Positions 48,556-60,383 of a stretch of 64,000 nt of DNA are shown piece by piece. A program made the position numbers and the translations under genes. A model generated the notes under the pieces. It searched no databases. It had not been told where the DNA came from and saw only the letters and a list, made by a program, of their open reading frames with translations. This DNA comes from Leucaena leucocephala. Its lineage: Eukaryota > Streptophyta > Magnoliopsida > Fabales > Fabaceae. The DNA is taken from the NCBI GenBank assembly GCA_037074615.1, contig CM073515.1:16701001-16765000 (forward strand), in the 5' to 3' direction. The stretch's first letter is position 1. Every line of letters starts with the position of its first letter.

Positions 48556-49620
48556 AGGAACTGTAGATAAACTGACTGTTCTCGATCTTCACTTCTATCC
48601 ATCCCCTGACCTAGACTGAGTAATTTACTCTCTAAAGCTTTCTTGAGACTAATATAGTCAACATTATCTTTCTTTAATAAAGAAGGTTGGGATTAACTAG
48701 GACTAGGAACATCACGTTGATCTTTCTCTATAAAATCACGTATTCTTAGACTTTGGGAATGGACAGAAATTGTCATAGGCTCTGAATAGATGTCTGACTT
48801 AGGGGATTGTGGTATATTACTTATAACAATTCTATCCTCAAACTCTGGTAGAGGAGGAATAATATCTTGTCTACCCATAATCTAGTACCAATATTCAGCT
48901 TCCTCAGTCGTAATTTGTCCTCTCATCTGAGGAATAGAGCTTACATCAGGGTTAGAGGGTACTCCAATAAAATCATACCGTATAGAGTCACTAGACTCAA
49001 CATCATCTAATATATACACAACTTCAGACTGAATCTCTCATAACCTCCAGACTACAAGTTGGAGTCTACAGAAACATTTATGGGACATTCTACTGTAGAC
49101 TTCCCTGACTAATCCCCTACACTCTCCTCTAAACTTTCTTCGTTGTCTAAGGGATGATCAAAGTCTAGGTGTACATCATCTTCATATATCACTACTGGCT
49201 TGGGGTCTCCCTTATTAACTGAAGCCACTAACTTAACTTTATGAAATCCCATATCTACTCCTACAATATTTGCTTACTTAAGCAACGCTAACTATCCCAA
49301 TAAATACCTTAACTTAACAAAGTACTTAATATTTAGAGTTAGGTTCTAGAAAATATCTTAAATCATGCTAGAAACTTCTACTTTGATACCAAAATGATAC
49401 CAAGATAAGAGACACTTTCTCGCCTATTAGTAATCCAAGAGGATAATGGAAAACTTAAAAGTAGGAATGGTATAGAGATATGAGCCAGACCCTTCCTCAG
49501 TTAGTGAAAGAAAATAGCTAACTTAGTTACAGATTACAGTTAGATTATAGTGAGGCCAAGGACACATAAGTACTTTAGGCTAGGGACACAGAAGTCTTAC
49601 AGGCGATGAGAGATCTTACA
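48556..49620. repeat. Tandem duplication, unit 1 (about 1.06 kb)
   Basis: Unit 1 (48556-49620) is followed directly by unit 2 (49621-50094 continued at 60384-60956). Shared text includes AGATAAACTGACC/TG, GACTAGGA and the CTCCAGACT segment. Unit 1 represents the unoccupied form of the LARD-2 insertion site (GAATCTCTCATAACCTCC near 49031). The units differ at many positions, so the duplication is not recent. Confidence 0.88.
48640..49250 (-). pseudogene. Unidentified acidic ORF relic, copy 1
   Basis: Read on the minus strand, the text starts near 49250 with MGFHKVK and an Asp/Glu/Ser-rich stretch, then passes through a shifted segment. It is open from 48878 to 48693 (61 codons, with IIPPLPEFEDR) and continues with LKKALESKLLSLG near 48630. 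A one-base shift near 49031 and stops break it. The same protein is encoded by copy 2, so it was once a real frame of roughly 300 codons. I do not recognise it; it could be the N-terminal Gag of an autonomous relative of the LARDs. Confidence 0.5.
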
Positions 49621-50094
49621 GCAGATAAACTGACCATTCTTGATCTCTACTTTTATCTATCCCCTGACCTAGACTAAGTAATTCACTCTCCAGAGCTTTC
49701 TTGAGACTCATGTAGTCAACATTATCTATCTTTAACAAAGAATGATAGGGTTGACTAGGACCAGGAATATCACATTGATCTTTCTCTATAAAATCACATA
49801 TTCTTAGACTTTAGGAATGGACATAAACTATCATAGGCTCTAAATGGATGTCTGAATTAGGGGATTGTGGTATATTACTTATAATAATTCTATCCTCAAA
49901 CTCTGGTAGAGGAGGAATAATATCTGGTCTATCCATAATCTAATACCAATACTCAACTTTCTCAGCCGTAATTTGTCCTCTCATTGGAGAAATAGAGCTT
50001 ACACCAGAGTTAGAGGGCACTCCAATAAACTAATACCCTATAAAGTCACTAGACTCAACATCATCTAGTACATACACAGCTTCAGGCTGAATCT
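49621..50094. repeat. Tandem duplication, unit 2, left part
   Basis: It is homologous to 48560-49030 and interrupted at the CTACA target site of LARD-2. It contains the C-terminal half of copy 2 of the unidentified ORF (minus strand). Confidence 0.85.
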
Positions 50095-51012
50095 CTACAT
50101 GTCATATCCCAATTTTTAGGCTTAGAAGCCCAGTATATAGCTTGAAACAGAGATGCTACTAGACCCTATTGAGCAGACGTCTCAATAAATAGAGAAAATT
50201 ATGCTGATCAGTTTGATGCCACACAAGGTTTTGACATGAGGTCCCGAAAGATTTATATTAATTTCCAAAGAGAAGGCAAATTAATACAGTATGCTCTAGA
50301 CCTCAGAATCAGATGAAATGTGGCAGTAAATTCCTATAATTAATATAAGAATTTCTAAAACTAACAGAGCTCAAAAAGGAGTTATGTAGAATTTACTACA
50401 GAATTTATAGTAGATTAAAAGATCCGATAAATAGGTTTCAGGGGAATTTCTCGAGAATTGAGCCCATGAAGATAGTGGATCATACAGAGGGTCCAGAATG
50501 GCACCTTATAGGCCTAATGATATTTTCAGAAAAATATGTAGGCTAGGGCTAATAAAGACCGAGAAAAATGAAGAATTACGAAAATACCACTGAAGGTATG
50601 CCACTGTGTTGTGTCATTAAGTCCGAGTCAGACAAAGGGCATTCTGATCATTTGACTAAGGTTAGATAGTTAAGAAAGGGTATCTGGATAGTTGACCAGG
50701 GTCAAGAGATACTCTGGTAAGGTATGAAAAGATAATAGTACCCCTATAAGTACTAAAGAGGTAGTAAGGGCATTTTGGTAATTTACTAAGGATGTTCCTT
50801 GGGAACCGAGCCACCAGAGTGCTTGGGCTTGATTAGAAACCCAAGATGATATTTAAAGGCCCAAAAACGTAGCCCAAGAGTAATGTGGGCCCAAGAGGCA
50901 TTAAAATAATATTTTAGTACTTTTTCAATAAAGTAAAGTGACCCGGTCCAAGATAAAACTGGGTAAAGTGATATGGAATCATGAGAGGACATAACTGGGG
51001 CCCACAATGCGC

Positions 51013-51107
51013 CACATGGCATGATTACAGTAAAAGAGGGAAAGCAAAGGACACATGGCATGATTAGAGAAAAAGGAGAAAAAGCAAGAGGACACGTGGC
51101 ACGATCT
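51013..51107. promoter_or_regulatory. Triplicated G-box-like module in LARD-2 U3
   Basis: CACATGGCATGATTA at 51013, CACATGGCATGATTA at 51052 and CACGTGGCACGAT at 51093 are spaced 39 and 41 bp. The last contains a true G-box, CACGTGGC; the others differ from it by the CG-to-CA change. The same arrangement occurs in the 3' LTR at 58671, 58710 and 58751. G-boxes bind plant bZIP and bHLH factors; regulation of this element by them is inference. Confidence 0.65.
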
Positions 51108-51364
51108 CGACCATACATTCAAGGAAAAGACTCTGGAACTCTCTGGATAGACTGAGTCAGCTGGTGAGGTGTCCCAAGGGCCCCATATTTTGCCACATAT
51201 ACCATTGAGGTGTCCCTTGAGGTGTCCTAGATGATGTCATGAGTGGTGAGTCATCAAGGAGGGTGATGTCATCGTGATGATGGAGGCAAAGCTTCTTGAG
51301 GAAGCAAGCAATCTGAGCCATTCATTGTGAATCAATCTGGGCCATTCATTCCACCTCCACTCAC

Positions 51365-51375
51365 CTATAAATAGG
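51365..51375 (+). promoter_or_regulatory. LARD-2 5' LTR TATA box
   Basis: CTATAAATAGG is a near-consensus plant TATA box. It lies about 260 bases after the G-box module and about 50 bases before the purine-rich tract, so transcription probably starts near 51400. Confidence 0.75.
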
Positions 51376-51414
51376 CCACTCCCCTCCCATTTCAAGGCAC
51401 ACCACGGATCTAGC

Positions 51415-51487
51415 AAGAAAAGGAAGAGAAAGAAGAGAGGTAGAGAGAAAGAGAGGAAGAAAGAAAGAAAGGAAAGGAAGGAAGAAG
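51415..51487 (+). repeat. Purine-rich (GA) tract downstream of LARD-2 TATA
   Basis: An almost pure A/G run of AAGAGAAAGAAGAGAG type falls in the predicted 5' transcript end. It is kept in the 3' LTR (about 59076-59148) and as a CT tract in LARD-1 (20973-21013). It explains the low-complexity minus frame at 51237-51533. Confidence 0.85.
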
Positions 51488-52710
51488 TTCTGGTGGAGCT
51501 AGGAGCAGTCTGAGGAGCCGAGGGACTGGGCAAAGTTTAGGAATGAGGTAAGAAAGTTATCTAGTCCCTGCTCTAATAAATTAGAGGATTTCTCTTAGTG
51601 GTTAGAATAGAGAAATATCTCTATTAATAAAGGTAGCTAAAGGTAGAAAGAAAGAAAGGGGAATGTCATATTAAGAGTATTACCCCTAGCTATGCATGAA
51701 TTAAATAGAGCTATACTGATAGAATAATAATGAAGATATTATTATGCTATGTATAGGCTCTGACCTATGAAAAGAAGGAATCTTAGAGCAAAGGCTAAAA
51801 GCTAGAGGAAGGCTATACGCCAGGTAGTGAACTAATCCTAAACTTGTATGCATTGAATGTTATGCTTAGTGTGCTATGGCTTTATTGAATTTTGTTGAAT
51901 ATGTGCTTATGTATGAAGCTCTATTCCTATGATTACTTTGGCTAATTGTATTTAATATGTAATATAGAAGCATGCACATTAGACAATATTAACACTTTCA
52001 CAAGCAAGCACAACTATTCACATTAATGCATGCATTGTTTAGTGCTGTTTGCTACTGAGATTTCCCCAGAAATCTCACCTCTTCCATATCAATCCAATTA
52101 CAACAGGTCTTCTCAAGATGGAGGAGATAAAGATACATAAAGAGATGTTAATTTCTTAGTATGATTGATATGTCATTCATGTATGTATAATTGCTAAAAA
52201 TTGTCACTGTGAATAGTAACTCGTGATGAAGGCAGTGACATTTGAGCTGTAATTATAAATAGTAAATGATTGAATAAATATATGATATTTTACCAGTAAA
52301 TATTAGACATTCCAAGCTTCAATTTAATATATAGAACGTCTCATTTGGATATCTACACATAAAGATATGATTTATCAAAGTTGGGACCGGAATGCTGGAA
52401 TTAGGGACAAGATGCTGGATGAACAGTGATTTCGGAACATTGATCAACATTGACCTGGTCAAGGAGTGGTCTATGAGTCATTTTTACCTGAAAAATTATT
52501 ATGTTAGCTTCGTGTAGCAATTTGAACCACTCCATTCCAATTTTTATAGAATTAGTTATGATTTTTCGAAGTTAGGTCACTCCGCTGGAATTTAAGTACT
52601 CGCTGGGAGTAAAATTCCAGATTGTATGATTTGACTTCAATGGCCCTAGAAGTGGTTCCAAATGCTACTGAATGGTCCCTAAGACGTAAGAAAAGGAGGA
52701 TGTTATAATT

Positions 52711-52722
52711 TGGTATCAGAGC
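52711..52722 (+). other. LARD-2 primer binding site (iMet tRNA type)
   Basis: TGGTATCAGAGC lies three bases after the LTR end at 52707. The following text (CATAAGATTCTGGCA) matches the complement of the LARD-1 leader. Confidence 0.95.
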
Positions 52723-54529
52723 ATAAGATTCTGGCATGGAATAGAAGGTTCTGGCTCAGTGATGCTCTGGAGTAGATAGATTAACCCCTTAAAACAAGTT
52801 AGAGATGTGAACTACAGAGGTTTCCTCCCTAGTATGAGATATGGGGATGGTGTTCACTACCTATAGAGTGATTTGAACAAGAGATAGTGACACCTAGACA
52901 GATAGAATAGTACCCCATAACTTACAGCGGTACGGGGTAATCTTCAAGGAAGTGACTAGTCTTAGTCAGCATTACCACCGAGGTCTCGTGTTTCTTAGCA
53001 CGATGTGGCTGGACTAAGCAGGATAATGTCTGGGGAGCAGTTTCCTCTACGAATAAAGATAGAAGCTGATTAGTCCTAGGTCAAGGGAAATTGTCATACG
53101 TTATAGTAATAGTGATAATGAAGGTACCAACCTGGTTGAAATTAATCAACTAGAGGATTGGTACAAAACATGATCAAGCCATATAGTATAAAGTAAGGAA
53201 ATGTGAAAGGTTAGATGATGTTCAGAAGTAGATCCTCTATGTGAGTAGAGCTATCAGCTAGTGTTTCCTGAACAAAAGAATGAGGCTTGCCTAGGAATAA
53301 TCCTAGCACATGACCTAAAGTTAGAGATGGGATGGGCCGTTGATGTCCCCAAGATAGAGGAACCATAGTATAGTCTAGAGTAGACTAAGACTGATAAAGA
53401 GAAAGGTAGCCACAGTTTTAAAGATAAAGTGACTCTCCTATTCCCTATGTAAGAAAGGGTAATGAAGAGTTTAGTCTATACCCTAGTAAGAGGGTAATGT
53501 GGCAGCCTAAATAAGATAAATAGTTATTTCCAATTCCTAAATGAATGTTTAGGATCTGGACAATATGATCAGACAATGATAGGCAATGAGATTAAGATGA
53601 GGATTAACAGATACATGATTACGATACTCAGGATATATCCCTTCAAGGGTAAGGTATATGAGTGATGAAAGTGAAATGAAAATAGAAGCATGTATGAAAG
53701 ATGGTATATCTCTAAAGAAAGATCAGTAAAGACATACGCTAGTGTTGTTGCAATAGAGCTAGATTGTTCTTACGATAGAAAAGGATTGCTTTTAGAATAA
53801 AGCGAAGAGATGGGATAGTATAACAAAGATAGAGTAAGGTCCCTCTGATGAGACAAATAGATGATGATAGATATGTGCATGATAGAGCCTGTGTAGCTCT
53901 CTGCAATAAAGGGTATAGGAAAGTTATGAATGGTATGAGAAGTTCCTGAGTGATAGAGGAAATAAGTAAAGTCCTGATAGATAATATTGGCCTATGTGAT
54001 CATTTTAGGGGAATTATCTGTTGAGTAAACAACCATGTGAAAGTGATTGACCTTGTAACTTTGTCCGTTGGTTTAAGTCTTCCAGAGATGAGAATACAGT
54101 ACAACAGAATCACAGTAGATTCTGGAGGATTGCAGTTAGATCCTAGTATGGCTCCCAGAGAATAGAATTCCAGGGTCGCAGTTAGATCCTGAAAAGGCTT
54201 ACGGTTGATCGTAGTAGATCCTGAGGGTCGCAGTAGACCTAGCCTAGAGAGAGAAAGTATTGAGTCATAAGTACAATATGTCTTTGGAACGATTAATACC
54301 AAGGAAGAGTTAAGGTGAAAAAGCTTCACAAGTTGGTTAGCTCCTAACAGAGAGAGTACCCATGATGTTAGATAGCCTTATTACTATCAAGGACTAAACT
54401 TAAAATCTCCTTACACATACAGGAACTAAGTGATCAAAGTTAAAGTTATTAATCCTGAGTACCAAGGAGTTATGAGCAAATCTCATAAGATATGAGAAAG
54501 GGTCAAATAAAGAGATCCTTACGATAAGA

Positions 54530-56523
54530 TGTTGGAAATCGTGCCCTAGGGGCCAATCATTGTCTTATGAACATTATTGATTTATGAATTTATTAATTGA
54601 GTTATCATATTATTTGCATGTTTACTATGATGACCATCCTTGGATAATTCATGATATTATCCTAAATGTCCCTGGTCGATCATCTATGTGGGAGCACAGA
54701 TGAAATAAGACCAGTATGACTTTGAAGATGTATAGAGATATAAATCAAAGTCATAAGCACATGTAAGAGTACAGGGTGTTGGACCGACCCGCTATGAGAG
54801 AACTGCATGGGTAACGTCATAAGCTTCTCTCATATACAAACCATGTCAATATGCCCTTTGACCTGAGATCATCATGGATTCCTACATGACAAAACGCTCA
54901 GCTTTGACCTAGTCAAAAGTCACTTTTGACCGAGTGATCATAAAGACTATGTTCGGGCTTAGTGGTTTTTCATGCGGAGGAATGTGAATGGTCAAGATGG
55001 AATTTGTCCCTCACATTCGTGCAGAGATATTACTGGGCCCCTCGATGAGTGAGTCTGAGAAATGTATGGCCATACTGTAATAGAAAGGTAGTTCCATTTC
55101 TATAGTCAGACTACTCAGGGATCGAGAAAGTAACGGTCGGGAATAGGAGGATGACATTATCCATGCCTCATCCATGACCAAAATATCGCGTGACAGAAGG
55201 GACATGATATGGTTGTATAAAAGGTTACATCGTTTATCGATCCTCATATGATTTGGGTAGTTGTTATGTCTTGCTAGAGACCGCTTGCGACTTGTGGGCT
55301 AGCATAGCAAATGGCCCACTGCCAACTTCATATGGGCCTACAGGGTCGCACACAAAATAGCCCAACACGAGCTATGATGTCCAGATTCATTGAATCTAAG
55401 ACATGTCCAGATTCAATGAAAGATCCAGGTGAATGTATATATATTTATTTATATTTATATTCGTATATATATAAATTCGTATATATATATATATTATATA
55501 TATGAGATTTAATTTATAAGGATAAATTAAATCCCTATCACGTTTGAATTCGAAATTCAAATTGATAGGATATCTCATATAAGAGATATTTATAAGATTT
55601 AATTTATAAGGATAAATTAAATCTCTATCACGTTTGAAATTCGAAATTCAAATTGATAGGATATCTCATATAAGAGATATTTATAAGATTTAATTTATAA
55701 GGATAAATTAAATCTCTATCACGTTTGAAATTCGAAATTCAAATTGATAGGATATCTCATATAAGAGATATTTATAAGATTTAATTTATAAGGATAAATT
55801 AAATCTCTATCACGTTTGAAATTCGAAATTTAAATTGATAGGATATCTCAAATTTGATTTATGGGAATAAATCAAATATAACTCAGTCTCATCTTTATTT
55901 AAAGTTAAATAAATAAGTAATTAAATCTGTGGGACGGATTTAATATTATTTTATTTAATTAGTTTCTTATAAAATTATACAATATATGATATTGTATCAA
56001 TTCGGAATTAATATAAGATTAACTCCAAAATCCAATTAGGTCAAGTGTAAAAAAAAACGCATAGCATCCTCTATATCTGATTGGAGGAGCTACGTTTGAA
56101 AATAACACAGAACACAAAAGGCCGAACAGAATCTGCAAAAGGTTTGCAGACAAGAAACTGCCAAAATAGAGACGGAGACTTGTGAAAGCCTTGGAGGGAC
56201 AGGAGACGCTAGCACGTCGTTCGTGGTTGGAACGCTGTTCGTGTGGATACCAGTAGAGGAAGCCGACCTGAGGCGTCGACTTCTTGTGATCGGAAAGAGA
56301 CCACCGTCCGCGGAGAGAATCTGTGAAGGTCGCTGAGGAACACTCCGTCGATTTCTTGCGATCAGAAAGAGATCACCACCCACGTAGAGAAGCTGTGAAA
56401 TTCGCTGAGCAACACTAAGGGTAATGATTCTTTCCACTTGACTTAAACACATACGGCAGATCCTGGCAAGGAATGGAAAATTTTTAAAGTTTATTTCCGC
56501 TGCGTGTCTTCCAATTCCTTTCA
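54530..56523 (+). mobile_element. Solo LTR of the Copia-1 family in LARD-2, TSD TAAGA
   Basis: It starts TGTTGGAAATCGTGCCC and ends CCAATTCCTTTCA. TAAGA flanks it at 54525-54529 and 56524-56528. It is nearly identical to 26291-28287, including a minisatellite with the same 90/91/91 spacing (units at 55506, 55596, 55687 and 55778), yet it has a different TSD and host position. Confidence 0.96.
55506..55855. repeat. 90/91-bp minisatellite of AT hairpins, about 4 copies
   Basis: Same unit and copy number as at 27270-27620. Each unit has an 11-bp-stem hairpin (ATTTAATTTAT/ATAAATTAAAT, loop AAGG) and a 7-bp-stem hairpin. Confidence 0.93.
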
Positions 56524-57743
56524 TAAGATTATAGAGAATAAAAGACAGATAGATCCTCGAGATGAGGATAAAGAGATTATAAGGCTAGATAGACCCAAGA
56601 GAGATAGCATAAGATGGATTTAAGATAGTAGAGTACCAGGATTAGAGCCTGTGAGCATCTGTGCTTCATATTTATATCAGCATATTTCAGTTAAGCGTGC
56701 TCAGGCAAGAGTAGCCCAATGATGGGTGACCCCCTGGGAAGTGATGAAAGTGGTATGAATGCCACAAGAAGTTGACATATATGTATACGGAGTTATGAAA
56801 AGTTAGAAAGGGTTATGAACAGAAAGAGAATAGAACCCTTATGTCAAGTCCAAATGAAATGGATTTGAAAGGAAATATTTGTAAAGGCTAGCAATATTTT
56901 AAGAGAATGTTTTATGACAAGGCCAGATAGACAATGATATCGCCAGATGTGGCCAGATATGATATGATACAACATAAATGATATGTGATGAGATATGCTA
57001 TGAAAAGTACATAACGAGATACGTCATGAGAAATATGTATTAAGAAGTACACTATGAAGTGACTTTATAGCTAGCCTTGTAAACAGATTGAGAGGCTCTA
57101 TCATTGAAAGAGATAAGATGTTTGAATGATGAGTTACATGTGAAAGAGCAAATGAGAGGCATGAAATGCCAGGCATTATGTTATATTATGTTATGTTATG
57201 CTAAAGCTCCGAATGTTAGAGCAGTGCAAGCTCTATGTGATAGAGCTGTGCAAGCTCCGAGTGTTAGAGCTGTGCATATTAAGAGAAGGAATGCTTGAGC
57301 TCCACTGTTAGAGCTTTGCATTCATGAGCAGGTATGTAGTCCTGCAACATATTAGCCAGGCATTATACATGTTAGAGTATGTGCTCCTATATGCTCCTAT
57401 ATGCTATTATGTGCTCCTGTTTAGCAGTAGAGCAACGGAAGAAAGAATAATGATATAAGTCCTCTCTCTATATTATGATGAGTTAGTAAAGATGATAAAA
57501 ACGTATGATGACATGAAAATGAGAAATAAAGTTTTGCGGATATTTAGAGAATTCCGCTTAATACTCAGAAGAGTAATAAATGATTGCACTAAGAAGCATG
57601 ATGAGTAGTCAACAAAAACTCTAGAATATAGGAGTATATGAGAAAGTTTAGTATGAAAGAAAGGGACATTCTCCTTAAAGGAACTCTTCATCAAAGGATG
57701 AATAGAGATTTAGCCTTGAAATTTCGAGGACGAAATTTATTTT

Positions 57744-57757
57744 AAGGGGAGGAGAAA
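57744..57757 (+). other. LARD-2 polypurine tract
   Basis: AAGGGGAGGAGAAA directly precedes the 3' LTR start TGTCAAATCCC. It is identical to the tract of LARD-1. Confidence 0.9.
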
Positions 57758-60378
57758 TGTCAAATCCCAGTTTTTAGCCATAGAAGCCCAGTATATAGCC
57801 TGAAAAAGGGATGCTACTAGACCCTATTGAGCAGAGGTCTCAATAAATAGAGAAAATTATGCTAATCAGTTTGATGCAACACAAGGTTTTGATATGAGGT
57901 CCTCAAAGATTTATATTAATTTCCAAAGAGAAGGAAAATTAATACAGTATGATCTAGACCTCAGAATCAGATGAAATGTGGCAGTAAATTCCTATAATTA
58001 ATATAAGAATTTCTGAAACTGACAGAGCTCAAAAAGGAGTTATGCAGAATTTACTACAGAATTTACAGTAGATTAAAAGATCTGATAAATAGGTTTTAGG
58101 GGAATTTCTCGGGAATTGAGCCCATGAAGATAGTGGATCATACAGAGGGTCCAGAATGGCACCTTATAGGCCTAATGATAATTTCAGATAAATATGTGGG
58201 CTAGGGCTAATAAAGACCGAGAAAAATGAAGAATTATGAAAATGCCATTGAAGGTATGCCATTGTGTTGTGTCATTAAGTCCGAGTCAGACGAAGGGCAT
58301 TTTGATCATTTGACTAAGGTTAGATAGTTAAGAAAGGGTATCTTGATAGTTGACCAGGGTCAAGAGATACTCTGGTAAGGTATGAAAAGATAATAGTACT
58401 CCTATAAGTACTAAAGAGGTAGTAAGGGCATTTTGGTAATTTACTAAGGATGTTCCTTGGGAACCGATCCACCAGAGTACTTGGGCTTGGTTAGAAACCC
58501 AAGTTGATATTTAAAGGCCCAAAAACGTAGCCCAAGAGTAAAGTGGGCCCAAGAGGCATTAAAATAATGTTTTAGTACTTTTTCAATAAAGTAAAGTGAC
58601 CCGGTCCAAGATAGAACTGGGTAAAGTGATCTGGAATCATGAGAGGACATAAATGGGGCCCACAATGTGCCACATGGGATGATTATAGTAAAAGAGGAAA
58701 AGCAAAGGACACATGGCATGATTATAGAAAAAGGAGAAAAAGCAAGAGGACACGTGGCACGATCTCGGCCGTCCATTCAGGGAAAAGACTCTGGAACTCT
58801 CTGGAAAGGCTGACTCAGCTGGTGAGGTGTCCCAAGGGCCCCACATTTCGCCACATATACCCTTGAGGTGTCCCTTGAGGTGTCCTAGATGATGTCATGA
58901 GTGGTGAGTCAGCAAGGAGGGTGATGTCATCATGATGATGCAGGCAAAGCTTCTTGAGGAAGCAAGCAATCTGAGCCATTCATTGTGAATCAATCTGGGC
59001 CATTCATCCCACCTCCTCTCACCTATAAATAGGCCACTCCCCTCCCATTTCAAGGCACACCACGGATCTAGCAAGAAAAGGAAGAGAAAGAAGAGAGAAA
59101 GAGAGAAAGAGAGAAGGAAAGAAAGAAAGGAAAGGAAGGAAGGAGTTCTGGTGGAGCCAGGAGCAGTCTAAGGAGCTGAGGGACTGGGCAAAGCTTAGGA
59201 ATGAGGTAATAAAGTTATTTAGTCCCTTCTCTAATAAAGTATAGGATTTCTCTTAGTGGTTAGAATAGAGAAATATCTCTATTAATAAAGGTAGCTAAAG
59301 GTAGAGAGAAAGCCAGGGGAATGTCAGATTAAGGATATTACCCTTGAGCTATGTATGAGTTAAATAGAGCTATGCTGATAGAATAATAATGAAGATATTA
59401 TTATGCTATGTATAGGCTCTAACCTATGGAAAGAATGAACCTTAGGGCAAAGGCTAAGAGCTAGAAGGAAAAGCTACATGTCAGGTAGTAAACTAATCCT
59501 AAACTTGTATGTATTGAATGTTATGCTTGATGTGCTATGGCTTTGTTAAATTTTGTTGAATATGTGCTTATGTATGAAGCTCTGTTCCTATGATTACTTT
59601 GGCCAATTGTATTTCATATGTAACATGGAAGCATGCACATTAGACAATATTAACACTTTCACAAGCAAGCACAACTATTCACATTAATGCATGCATTGTT
59701 TAGTGCTGTTTGCTACTGAGATTTCCCCAGAAATCTCACCTCTTCCATATCAATCCAATTACAGCAGGTCTTCTCAAGATGGAGGAGATAAAGATGCATA
59801 AAGAGATGTTAATTGCTTAGCATGATTGATATGTCATTCATGTATGTATAATTGCTGAAAATTGTCACTATGAACAGTAACTCGTGATGGAGGCAGTGAC
59901 ATTTGAGCTGTAATTATAAATAGTAAATGATTGAATAAATGTATGATATTTTACCAGTAAATATTAGACATTCCAATCTTCGATTTGATATATAGAACGT
60001 CTCATTTGGATGTCTACACATAAAGATATGATTTATCAAAGTTGGGACCAGAATGCTGGAATCAGGGATAAGACGCTGGATGAACAGTGATTTCGGAACA
60101 TTGACCAACGTTGACCTGGTCAAGGCGTGGTCTATGAGTCATTTTTACCTGAAATATTATTATGTTATATTCGTGTATCAATTTGAACCACTCCGTTCTG
60201 ATTTTTATAGAATTAGTTATGATTTTTCGAAGTCAGGTCACTTCGCTGGAATTTACACAGTAAACAGTACTTACTGGGAATAAAATTCCAGATTGTATGA
60301 TTTGACTTCAATGGCCCTAGAAGTGGTTCCAAATGCTACTGAATGGTCCCTAAAACGTAAGAAAAGGAGGATGTTATA
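57758..60378 (+). repeat. LARD-2 3' LTR, 2621 bp
   Basis: It matches the 5' LTR along its length with scattered substitutions and small indels. The TATA box is at 59023-59033, G-box module at 58671-58763 and hairpin at 59718-59737. It ends GGATGTTATA, followed by the TSD CTACA. Confidence 0.93.
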
Positions 60379-60383
60379 CTACA

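Larger units (their letters stand above)
50100..52707 (+). repeat. LARD-2 5' LTR, 2608 bp
   Basis: It runs from TGTCATATCC to GGATGTTATA. In order: a U3 related to the LARD-1 LTR, a triplicated G-box module (51013-51107), a TATA box (51365-51375), a purine tract (about 51415-51487), the conserved hairpin (52057-52076) and the terminal motif. Confidence 0.93.
52723..57743 (+). other. LARD-2 internal region, non-coding
   Basis: It is homologous to the LARD-1 interior and has no retroelement protein frame; removing the nested solo LTR (54530-56523) leaves about 3 kb. Towards the 3' end, 57200-57330 has short repeats of AGAGCTGTGCAAGCTC type and 57373-57420 repeats of TGCTCCTATA. Neither is seen in LARD-1. 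Confidence 0.8.
50100..60378 (+). mobile_element. LARD-2: non-coding gypsy-type LTR element, TSD CTACA
   Basis: The plus-strand order is 5' LTR 50100-52707, iMet-type primer site, about 3 kb non-coding interior interrupted by a Copia-1-family solo LTR, polypurine tract and 3' LTR 57758-60378. CTACA flanks it at 50095-50099 and 60379-60383. The paralogous unoccupied site lies near 49031. The two LTRs differ visibly (about 15 differences in the first 210 bases compared), so this insertion is much older than Copia-1. No Gag or Pol motif is found, so movement would have needed proteins from another element. Confidence 0.95.

Noticed and set aside
50786..51118. 110-codon minus frames in both LARD-2 LTRs (also 58444-58776)
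   Set aside because: They are antisense to the G-box region of the LTR, have no protein motif, and are similar only because the LTRs are copies.
51237..51533. 98-codon Ser/Leu/Phe-rich minus frame
   Set aside because: It comes from the complement of the purine tract and is low complexity.
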